A DNA stretch of 64,000 nucleotides from Acanthochlamys bracteata (taxonomy: Eukaryota > Streptophyta > Magnoliopsida > Pandanales > Velloziaceae). The notes under the pieces are model-generated. The model was given only the letters and a program-made list of their open reading frames with translations, searched no databases and was not told the origin of the DNA. Of this stretch, positions 32,564 through 43,100 are shown in pieces. The translations under genes were made by a program, and so were the position numbers. Location of the stretch: assembly GCA_019914995.1 (NCBI GenBank), contig CM034136.1:3115270-3179269 (forward strand). The letters are read 5' to 3'. Every line of letters starts with the position of its first letter. Position 1 is the first letter of the stretch.

Positions 32564-34975
32564 ATGCGACAAAAACTCCCTCCGCCCGATTCCACTGCCA
32601 TCTCCGTCGCCGCCGCTCGTTCTCATGCCTCCGACTCGGACAAACAAGACTACTTACTTCTCTCCACCGCCATCGCGAACGGCGAAGATTTAGGGCCGTT
32701 CGTTCGCAAAGCTTTTGCTTCCGGCAGGCCAGAATCTCTCCTTCATTCTCTCCGCCACTTCTCGCGTTCGAAAGAATCTGAAATCGAAGATGTCTGCAAA
32801 GTTAATTACCAAGACTTTATCTCTGCTGTTGATGATCTCCGGTCTCTACTCACCGATGTTGAATCCCTCAAATCTTCGCTGTCTGATTCCAACAGTGTGC
32901 TTCAATCAGTTGGGAAACCATTGCTTCGATCTCTCGATGACTATGTTGAAGCGCGAGTAATAGCAGGGAACCTATCGCGCGCGCACGAGTCGGCGAGGCT
33001 TTGCTTGCGCTTGCTTTCGCTCTGTGCTCGCGCGAACGTGCACTTGTCCCGCGGCGATTTGTACCCTGCTCTGCGCGCTGTTTCGGAGCTTGAGCGTGAA
33101 GCCAGCGCAGCGCCTTCGTCCTCGCTCCGGCTAATGCTTCTGCGGCAAATCCCAGCCGTCCGATCGTACGCTGAGCGCCGTGCAGCCCGTGATTTATCTG
33201 ACTGGCTAGTTCAGATCCGTGTAGCTAGCCGCCAGCTTGGCCAACTAGCGATTGGGCGCGCTTCCGCTGCCCGCCAACAAGACGAAGATCTTCTTGCTCG
33301 GCAGAGACACCAACCTGCTTCTGCTACTCCTCAATTCACTCTCCAGCTTGATGATGATGATGAAGATCTTGCTACAGCTACAATGTTGTCTCCAGATGGC
33401 GGTGGTGATACGGCAAGGTTTGATCTAACCCCTCTGTACCGAGCTTTTCATATAAATAAGACACTAGGATTGGAAGACCAGTTCAAGAAGTACTACATGG
33501 AGAACCGAAAGCTCCAGCTTACTTCAGATTTCCAGGTTTCTTCGATCACTAACTTCCTTGAGTCCCACCAGACATTCTTCGCACAGATTGCCGGATTCTT
33601 CATTGTTGAGGATAGAGTGCTTAGGACTGGTGGCGGTTTGACCACTCGCCCTGCTGTTGATGCGTTGTGGGAGATGGCGGTTGGCAAAATGGTCTCAGTG
33701 TTAGAAGATCAGTTCTCACGTATGCAGACTGCCAATCATCTTCTCCTGATCAAGGATTATGTTATGCTGGTTGGTGCCACACTGCGGCGGTATGGCTACC
33801 CTGTCGTCCCACTCCTTGATGTACTTGCCAAGCATAGGGACAAGTATCACGATCTCTTGATTGCTGATTGTCGCCGTCTGGTCAACGATGCAGTTGCTGC
33901 TGATAGGCTAGAGCCAATGCTAATGAAGAAGGAGTATGAATACTCGATGAATGTGCTATCGTTTGCCCTACAGACTTCCGATATAGTCCCGGCTTTCCCT
34001 TATGTTGCCCAGTTCTCTTCCATGGTCCCTGATCTTTGCCGCATTGTCCGGTCCTTTGTAGAGGACTCGATTAGTTTCATGTCACATGGTGGTCAACTTG
34101 ATTTCCATGGTGTGGTTAAGAAGTACCTTGACCGGCTTCTTGGTGAGGTTATTGACGGTGCACTCCTCAAGCTCGTTGATTCTGCATCATTAGGAGTTTC
34201 ACAGGCAATGCAGGTTGCAGCGAACATGTCAGTACTTGAGCGCGCATGTGACTTTTTCTTCCGGCATGCTGCTCAGCTCTCTGGAATCCCTGCAAGGATG
34301 GTGGACAGGACTCGAAGGGAATTCCCCTTGAAGAAGTCTCGTGATGCTGTGGAGGAACTCCTACTGAGCCTCCTGCGTGCAAAGGTGGATGATTTCATGC
34401 TTCTCTCAGAGAATATTAGCTGGATGGCTGAAGACCCACCATCAAATGGAAATGAATATGCAAATGAAGTGATCATCTACCTTGAGACATTGGTCTCTAC
34501 TGCACAGCAAATTCTTCCAGTTCAAGTGCTTAGACGCGTGCTGCATGGTGTCCTTGCACATATAGCAGATAAGATAGTTGGGTTATTCCTCAGTGATTCA
34601 GTCAAAAGATTCAGCTCCGGTGCTGTGACTGGGATAGATGCAGATGTTAGGCTGTTTGAATCCTTTGCTGAGAAACAAGCCCACTTGTTTTCAGAAAGTG
34701 ATGACTCAGTTGCCTTTGAACTGAAGGTAGCTTTAGTAGAAGCAAGACAGTTGGTTAATCTCCTTATTAGCAATAACCCTGAGAATTTCCTCAACCCAGT
34801 CATCCGTGAGAAGAATTATAATAAGCTAGATTACAAGAAATTGGTAAGCATATCTGAGAAGTTCAGGGATTCCTCAGATCGCCTGTTTGGTACTTTTGGA
34901 ACACGTGGGGCCAAGCAAAATCCAAAGAAGAAGTCATTGGACACTTTGATCAAGAGGCTCAAGGATGTCAGTTAG
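32564..34975 (+). CDS. SEC15B: Exocyst complex component SEC15B
   Basis: Intronless frame of 803 aa from the first in-frame ATG (32564); upstream in-frame sequence reaches only a GTG at 32546 and is not used. SEC15 is one of eight exocyst subunits that tether secretory vesicles to the plasma membrane and bind Rab GTPases. Residues 39-49 (NGEDLGPFVRK) and 68-80 (RSKESEIEDVCK) match the plant SEC15B paralogue more than SEC15A. An acidic patch (LDDDDEDL, 262-269) precedes the FDLTPLYRAFHINKTLGLEDQFKKYY block. The C-terminal half carries the conserved Sec15 helical domain (FLESHQTFFAQIAGFFIVEDRVL to KLDYKKLVSISEKFRD), with a basic tail KQNPKKK. Length matches the family (~790-810 aa). The first ~750 bp are much richer in GC than the rest. 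No disruption seen. Confidence 0.95.
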   Translation: MRQKLPPPDSTAISVAAARSHASDSDKQDYLLLSTAIANGEDLGPFVRKAFASGRPESLLHSLRHFSRSKESEIEDVCKVNYQDFISAVDDLRSLLTDVESLKSSLSDSNSVLQSVGKPLLRSLDDYVEARVIAGNLSRAHESARLCLRLLSLCARANVHLSRGDLYPALRAVSELEREASAAPSSSLRLMLLRQIPAVRSYAERRAARDLSDWLVQIRVASRQLGQLAIGRASAARQQDEDLLARQRHQPASATPQFTLQLDDDDEDLATATMLSPDGGGDTARFDLTPLYRAFHINKTLGLEDQFKKYYMENRKLQLTSDFQVSSITNFLESHQTFFAQIAGFFIVEDRVLRTGGGLTTRPAVDALWEMAVGKMVSVLEDQFSRMQTANHLLLIKDYVMLVGATLRRYGYPVVPLLDVLAKHRDKYHDLLIADCRRLVNDAVAADRLEPMLMKKEYEYSMNVLSFALQTSDIVPAFPYVAQFSSMVPDLCRIVRSFVEDSISFMSHGGQLDFHGVVKKYLDRLLGEVIDGALLKLVDSASLGVSQAMQVAANMSVLERACDFFFRHAAQLSGIPARMVDRTRREFPLKKSRDAVEELLLSLLRAKVDDFMLLSENISWMAEDPPSNGNEYANEVIIYLETLVSTAQQILPVQVLRRVLHGVLAHIADKIVGLFLSDSVKRFSSGAVTGIDADVRLFESFAEKQAHLFSESDDSVAFELKVALVEARQLVNLLISNNPENFLNPVIREKNYNKLDYKKLVSISEKFRDSSDRLFGTFGTRGAKQNPKKKSLDTLIKRLKDVS

Positions 34976-36950
34976 AGCATTTGCCTTTTTGTGTGTAAGC
35001 AAACTCTTTTTCTTACGAGCTTATTTGTGATGTATAATGTGGCTGCAAGTTTGTTGATATCATTGACCACGGATGGAACTATATCTAATTTCTTTTTTTA
35101 TCCCCCTACTAGACTTTACTATGATATAGGGAGATTTTATTCCACTATATTATGAGCATATACATGCATACTTCTTTGTATTGATGTTGTTCCATTTGCT
35201 TGTGTAATGTTCGCTTCAGGTGTGTAAGTTGTCATAGAATTTAGATTGGAAAAGGAGTGCCATCTGTTTTGCATAACTCTATTTTGGCCTTATGTCATGA
35301 CTGTTGCAACTTCATTTGTTCTTTAGAATAGTGTTTTGCTTTGAGAGATGTTGGTGCAGCCTTAGAATGCCTGAAGCCATCTTGATTCTGAAATCAATTT
35401 GATCCCACATGATTTAAAAATAATAATAGGGTATCGCTAGTTGGATGTATCCAAAGTTATTGGCACCACATACGCCATTCCTTTTATTGAGACATTTTAA
35501 CATAGAGTCACGCTTTCATTGGGATATCTTTCAATTGGAAATGGTGTCTGGTTGCTGTGCATTTCATAATGTGTTTTCACACTTTTTTTTGAGCCATATC
35601 TTAGTTGGTGTTAAACTCTTTATTTAGAAAATGGAGATATATCAGAATGCAACTCCTAGCGGACATGGTTATGTGTATTGTAATACAAAATGGTCATTTA
35701 ACTTCTTAGAAATGAAGTAATGAAATAGTAGAGAGTTTTTGGATATTCTAAATATGCCTCATTTTACTCTTTGAAACACTAATGGGCGTTTTAAAAATAT
35801 AAATTGCATCTGTATCATATGTAGACAATCTATACACAACCTTGTCCCCGTTTTTTTTTTTTTTTTTTTTATAAACTTTTATCCCGTAGGTTTCTTTCTA
35901 TGTCCTTACTTCGCAGTCATTTTAGAGGTTAGCCAAGAAAAACAAGTTGTTTCCAACCGCAGCCTCCTTCTCACCGTATCCTATGTGCTTCAGTTTGCAC
36001 TACCAGTCCCTACTACTGCAGCCATGAATTGAATGTTGACCTTGTTCTACATATTCATAAGTACATATACATTGAATATGCGAAGCTGGACTGTCCTTTT
36101 TTAAATGACAACTTCGAATTGATTGTGCCCCATGACATGTTTTTCCAAATTCAACTTGCCAGAAACGCAGTTCTTTTTTTAAGTTGGATGGGATTAACTT
36201 TTAATTTTTTCGTAGGTGAAGTAGATTCTTGCTCGTTCATTTGGCTAGTAGGTTGAAATTGCAAGATCCAGTATGCAACGTCGTAAGGGAGACCAAAATG
36301 TGGTGCGGTAACCTTCAGTGTACTGTACAAAGAAACCTTTGTAATTGGTCATGGTACAGATTGTGGTTGAGAGGACAATGCACCTGTAACTTACAGTTTT
36401 AGTTATTTAAAAAATTTATTTTATAAATAGTTCTTAATATTTTCTAATTTACTGCTAGAGTGCTAGATCATGTACCTATTTTTGAAACAAAAACTATTTT
36501 TAAAATTTTTAAAAATAAATCTAATTTTTATTAATAAAATAAATATGTAAAATTTAGAACATTAATTTTTTCAATTTTTAAATAAAAAATTATAAAGTTT
36601 ATTAGAAAATATAAAATAAAAAATTAGAATAAAAAAATTAATAAGAACTTCCATGATCTTAAATTTGGACGAATAGTTTGTGACGATATGATTTCATTGT
36701 TGCCGATTTTCATATTCAATTGTCATAAAATTGGAGATATTTTTTAAACACAAATAACAGTCGACAATACAAAAGCAGTAGCGAATACTGCTCGTTCTTG
36801 CAATAGAAATAAAATTCCGAAACACTGATCCTCTGTTCCAATCACTGAACACGTGGCACTATAGAGGGACCTCATGGCAATGCGGACCCCTCGTCGGCGA
36901 TGCCAGTCGCTACCGCTACCAACACTCCATCATTCAACCTCACCTGTTCT
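34976..36950. other. 3' flank of SEC15B and intergenic
   Basis: The first few hundred bases are probably SEC15B 3' UTR. No other gene is seen. A T20 tract lies at 35851-35870. 36380-36650 is an AT-only block resembling a decayed MITE. Confidence 0.45.
35851..35870. repeat. Poly(T) tract, 20 nt
   Basis: Twenty consecutive T directly after CCCCG. No retroposed gene is recognisable beside it. Confidence 0.9.
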
Positions 36951-36954
36951 TCTT

Positions 36955-37060
36955 TTCCTCTAACGTTCACCGCCGGTGATTTTACCACTCTTTATCTGTC
37001 TCTCTTTCGCCAGTTCTTTCCTCTTTATAACGTTCACCGTCGGTGACTTCACCATCTCGC
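36955..37060 (+). repeat. Imperfect tandem duplication in the dynein light chain promoter
   Basis: TAACGTTCACCG followed by CCGGTGATTTTACCA begins at 36961. TAACGTTCACCG followed by TCGGTGACTTCACCA begins at 37028, a 67-bp offset. Each copy is followed by a CT-rich run, the second being (CT)n to 37073. This region is upstream of or within the leader of the dynein light chain gene. Confidence 0.75.
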
Positions 37061-37080
37061 TCTCTCTCTCTCTAGCCTGT

Positions 37081-37088
37081 TATATAAT
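37081..37088 (+). promoter_or_regulatory. Possible TATA box of dynein light chain gene
   Basis: TATATAAT directly after the CT-rich run and 65 bp upstream of the ATG at 37153. AT-rich neighbours make the exact site uncertain. Confidence 0.4.
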
Positions 37089-37152
37089 ATAAATATTATC
37101 GAATTTCAAACTGTCAGTGCTGGGCTTGATTTATCGTCGATAGCCGGGACTG

Positions 37153-40100
37153 ATGGAGGAGGATCGGCGAGGTACCGCTGTGGATCGGAAACCTCAGTCT
37201 GCCTCGCCGGCTTCTGCTGTGGCACGGGCGAAGAAGATCACTATGAAGAGCGCCGACATGAAGGACGAGATGCAGAAGGAAGCCATCGACTGCGCTATTG
37301 CAGTAGTCCCTCACTCACCATCTCCGGAAATATTAATTCAATTTCTTAGCTAGATTGTTTGAGTTTATTGATATCAGATTTGTTTCGAAAATTTTTCAGG
37401 CGTTCGAGAGGCACGGGGTGGAGAAGGACATAGCAGAGTACATCAAGAAGGAGTTTGACAAGAACCACGGACCAACGTGGCATTGCATTGTTGGCCGCAA
37501 CTTTGGTAATCATTCCCTGAAGCTTCTCTCTCTTTTTGTTAAAATTTTTTTATTTTGGGCGACTGATTGTTGCTGCGTAATTTGTGAAATAATTGGGAGT
37601 TTAACCACGTCTTGCTCTAAAGTACTTGGTTTCTTGTTTGAAAAAGTCTAATCTTCCACTCAAAGTAGCACTACCTTTTATGAGACCCAAATTGTCTGGA
37701 ATTTCTTTCACAAGCTTGATTATTACTGTTCTTAAAGAACTACTGATGGTTGAAGGATGCTTATTTACACATGGTGGTACTTTGAGGATCCTCACTTTCG
37801 TAGTTGAGTACGTATGTCTTACTAGGAAATATTAGTTTGGATTTTCCCCCTTTCCTGGTGTTCCTCAGGTGACTAGTAGAAGCACACGATCCTAACACTT
37901 GGAGGAACACTAATGTGGTTTGCCCGGCATTTTCTTGAAAGGATGATGTCTTAAGTACCCTTGGCAGTTTATTCAATTTGATTGTGACATTTTCGCGTAC
38001 AGGTTGCAGTTGCTCAACTTTCTTGTGGTGATATTAGATGCTTACTAATAAAGAACAAAATGATTTCAAGAATGTGTTCTCATTGGTTGTTCTGATATGA
38101 ATTAGTTTCTGGTATGTTGTGACTGCTGCCTATTATTCCTGTAACACTTAATAATATGTATGGCCAATTAGCACGTTGATTACTGAGGATATATTCTTGT
38201 AAAACTTAATACTAAGTTCCTTTTGCGTCACCTTTTTGACAGCATGATAATCTACTGAGGATATAGTCAGGGGAGAGAGTAACTTGAGACCAACAAAGAA
38301 GATAGGGTAGCATGTGGCGGTAATTAAGGCTAAACATCTAATGAGCAAATAACTAAATAACCAGTAGCTGGGACAGCCTGCTATCTCTTATTTGGATAAG
38401 ATCTAAAAGATTGACCTCATTCTAGAAGTCTTCTGGAAGGTCACAATTGATTCTTGTGTAGCAGGTAGAAAACCTTGGTAATGACTTTTACCTATTGATT
38501 TAGCTCTGTGTTAATCCTGTCTAACAGAAAAACTCTGAACTATATTTAGGCATTCACTTGAATGGGACATACTGGTCTAGGAATTGCACTATTATCACTT
38601 TGTTGCACTCTATTGTCTGTCCCTAGTACAATTGAGAGCGAAATATCCCACTTCTTGGAAGTTCATAAATTATTTTGGTCAGTCTTTTAATTCTGTAGGA
38701 ATTGTCTATGATGATGACAATGCTGATTGTAATTAGATGACTAGTTGAGAATGCAAGTATGGGATCTATTCTTGACTTTTTCTTAATTCTCTGTAGTTAC
38801 AAATGATTCGACTATGAAGAAAAGAAGGAAATGGCTATAACAACTTAAAACAAGTGTTGCACACTTTCATTGTGACAATTTTGGAATTTTGACGAGCATT
38901 TCTAGTTTCATTGTTGGATTTTTTTTTAATCTTACGACAAATTGTAGGGATTGTTTTGTTTATGGTTATATTTTATCTATTATCACATTCGTGGCTACTT
39001 TTTCCTTTTTGTTGTTATATAGTGTGTCTTATGACAACTTGTCGCAGCTAGTTATATCATCATTATATACCTAATATTTTATGACATTTTGTGACAACGT
39101 GTCCCATTTTATCATTGTATGTTTTATCTTTTACACAATTTGCAACGACTATTCTCATGTATTATTATATGTTTATCTATTACAATTCATTCTCTCATCA
39201 CTTTTTTCTTTGGTACAATACACTAAATGATTTACTTCCATGTACACATATCGTCTTCATAAACAATAAGGCTTGGAACTTGACATGTAAAGACCAAAAG
39301 AAGCCAAGTCCAACTCCAAACTCTCTTTTTGTAACTAATGGTGAAAATATTAAAGACTTGGCTTAAATACATGCCTCTATGAAAAACCAATGCATTTGAT
39401 ACAAATTGAATAACAAGCGATATCAACTACATTTATTGAAAGTAAAGTGCAGTAAAACCAAATGGTTTCAAATAGGAAAACCATATGTAGGCATTCATGC
39501 TTTACCTATGTCAAAATAAATATTATAAACAATGAATACAAAATATTGTAAATTGTGCCCATCAATTAAGTTGATTCAATAATACTATGATTTGCTTCTG
39601 ACTTTGTTGAACTTACTTCTCTGCTCTAGATTAATGGGACTTCTGCTGTAGCCTACTTTTCTATTTAATACATGTAAATGAGTGCTAAATGCTTTTTTAA
39701 TTCGAATCAGTAACAGGATAACTTAAGGCTCTCAAGTTGAGCTTACCGATTTTGAACATTGATTTTTGCATGGATTTCGATTTGATGAGTTGCATATGAA
39801 AGTTGCTCAAAATAGTGGCTAGTTCCATTGAAAAAAATCGAAAATTAATAATGCAAGGCCCCATTTAGGGCAATCAATTGTTACATTACACGAACTTTTA
39901 GCAGGTATTGGCTTGTGTAAGTAATACATTTGTAATGAATCACCATTTCATTTAAAGTATAAGAAAACCTTCAACTTTCTATAGTCTGTAGAAGAAAGGG
40001 TTACATGTGCTTTATATCAGGTTTAGAGTCATTTGTGGTTTATAATTAAAATAAAAAATCGTTCGCACCTCGTAGTTAAGTCATAGCTGGTTTACATGTA

Positions 40101-43100
40101 TATGTGGCCATTGTTTGGGAGCAAGACCATACTCTTATCACTTGATTCGATAGAAACTCCAAACGTAACAGAATGTGATACGCAAACGATGAATCATTTA
40201 GATTTAACACGTTATTATAGAAAAATTTTAATAAAAGTCATGAAGAGACAATTAGGCTATTTATGTGCTTATAACTTGTAAATTCAATTATAATTTTTAG
40301 AAGTCATGTATTTTCATCTTGAATATATTAATTAAACAATAATCTAAAAAGCAACCAATAATCACACATTATAACTGTGGCTTCTATGCTTACAAATTGT
40401 AAGTTATTTAGTTTGGAACTCATCAAAGTAAGGTTGTAAATTTAAAATATTAAGTTACTTTATCTAAGTGAATAAGCCTAGTTAATTGGAGTCCGAACCA
40501 TAGAATTTGTAATTCGATTGCATTAGGTGATGGTCTCTAATTCTATATTCAACAAATATTAGCTTGTAATCAGCGCCAGTACGTGGACAACGTAACACAC
40601 ACAAGTTAACTGCTTATCACTTTCCACGGCAATTTGGGTGGTGGTTGGGTATAAAATGGGTCATTGATGACCTACTTGATTGGGTAAAGCAACCCAACCT
40701 AACCTGAAATAAATGCACCCCATTTTGACCACCTGAAGATGGCCACATTTGACTGAGTGAAGATGTAATTGGTTAGACTGGATCGGTAAACTAAGATTTA
40801 ACATTCATTATGCAGCTAACATGGGCATAAGTTCATAACACAAGTCATCAAACATCTTACAAAGTAACTAATATAGTATAATCAAACATTCATTAACATT
40901 TAAGTACATACTAATTCTATCATAGTAACTATTTAAAATGGAAAACCTCGTTGAAGCAAATATGCACCTGTTGAAGTGAACAACAAAACGTTATGTTAAA
41001 TTCACTCTTTGTGAAGTAGCTAATTCAAACTTCAAAATTTCACTTGAGAACCTATTCAAAAGTGTTTATAAACTTTAGTATCTAATATGAAGAAATTTAA
41101 CTCAACATTTTCAAATGAGTATAGTATGAGGTATGCCTTTTAATAGTATTCAAAAAGCTAGAAGCCTCTATAAGCTTTCGTATTCGACAATCTAAAAGTG
41201 TATTGGTGTTAAGTACTGGTCTTGCTAAACTATCATGGAAGATAACCTCATTAAATGAACGCCTATGTTTCTCATCACCGCAATAGAACTCTCTACCAAT
41301 ACTCTTTAGTGAGGTTAGAGAGTCACATTTGTTGTGATGTTTCTTTAACCTAATTAACTGCACCACGAAAGCAATAAAACTCTCTAAAACCATACAATTT
41401 AAGAGTCATATCCTAAAGTTATTGACTAACAATTTGAGATCGACTTTATTTTAGGTTCTCTTGCACTTCTATATCCATATAGTGTCAAACATGCATGTCT
41501 CTACCAAATGCAATTTCCACCTAAGTTAGCATTTTTATACATTATCCAGTTAATGGGCTAAAAACATAGAAATTGCAAAGGTTTGAAAACTAAGTTTATC
41601 ATATACAACATTGTTTAAGGTTTAAAGGAATAAGAAATGTTTATCATTCAAATTGTAAAGCGTTCAATGCATGGAAGCTACGCATATATGTTCTAACTAT
41701 ATGATCAGGCTTATAGTCCTAGTGTTTTTATAAGAAAATAGGGGTGAATATGAATTCTGAATTATCTGCCAACTTCTCCAAAAGCATTTGTGAGTTAGCA
41801 TACCCTCAATGATCTGAAACTCATGTACACTCAACATCTCAAGTTCCAATCAAATCATATCAATTCATGTTAGTACTGTTATCCCTATCCTGACAGTATA
41901 GTTAATACCCAAGTGTTTATCATATTTCAAGCTTACTTCTTTGCAAAACCATAAAAAGTCTTTCACAATATTTAAGAGCAGCAAGAGCGCTTTACTGGAG
42001 GTTGGCCTCATATATACTTCTAAGGTCGAAACAGCACATCCCTAGTAATACATCACAATTTGCAAAACATTTACTTCTATAACCACATATGCACATGATA
42101 TGTTATACCGCCAGAATCTAGATTTATATAGAATATTAGCACCATCTCTAGCAATTTACTTGTGAATCCCGATTAAGCAACAAATTGTTCTATAAATTTC
42201 ATTAGGTAATTTCATCATGTTTGTACCAGCTCCCAAACTTTCTTACTTATTTCCCACAAAAATGAATTCGGTCATATATTCCTTGTATAAATACATTAAA
42301 AGTTTCAAATAATAACTGTTATACACAAAATAATGCTTTTACCTTGTGCAAAAAGTCAGATCATTACAGATACCCATAAAAAATGCATTCATATGTTATG
42401 TAGTTTGCCATTTCAACCTAAAAGGTGCCTTTCAACATATGTTGAAACCCATAGCCTAGTCAAGAACTGTCTATTATGTTGACTCTCTGAGAATTGACAC
42501 TACATGCTTTTTCAAATTCTTGTTTTGTGAGGGAATAGAAACAACAACAGCTCACAATTTCTTGCCATAAGGACCATAGATGTTGAGTGCCTGGTAAGTA
42601 ATCTCAATTGTAGCTTGCATAGCTTTGTCTTGACTTATTATAATAGCAGTATAGCTTAATTGATATACACACGGACTAAGTCTCAACTAACCATCTAAAG
42701 GTTGGACTGTCTTTATTTGGAGCTTCCCTTACGAAGTAAGATAGAGTTGACATGGTGGTTTCTCCCAACAAAAGGAGCAAAGGGCATAACGTATTTCTTT
42801 ATCAAAATATGTTGTATCAAATGTAACAACATCACCAAACTCCTTATAAGTTGCTCGACCTCTAGCGCTGGTCCAAGAAACACATCTAGCTTGAAGGTTT
42901 CATCTGTATTGATTGCCTGAAAAACTTTACATTGGTTGCTTGCGTTTCTATGAGGTAACATGCATTGCTTTCGTATCTTTAACCTCTAATCTTAATCTCC
43001 TAGCTTTTTGTTCCTGCAATATTTAGCCAAACATGACATGTTTTCCTTGCCTCCGATATCAGTAACAACAAAATGGTGGTTCTTATTAGGACCAGCTCTT

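Noticed and set aside
32155-32781. 208-codon plus-strand frame overlapping the SEC15B start
   Set aside because: It starts at GTG, not ATG, covers the CT-rich leader and then runs out of frame inside SEC15B. No domain is visible.
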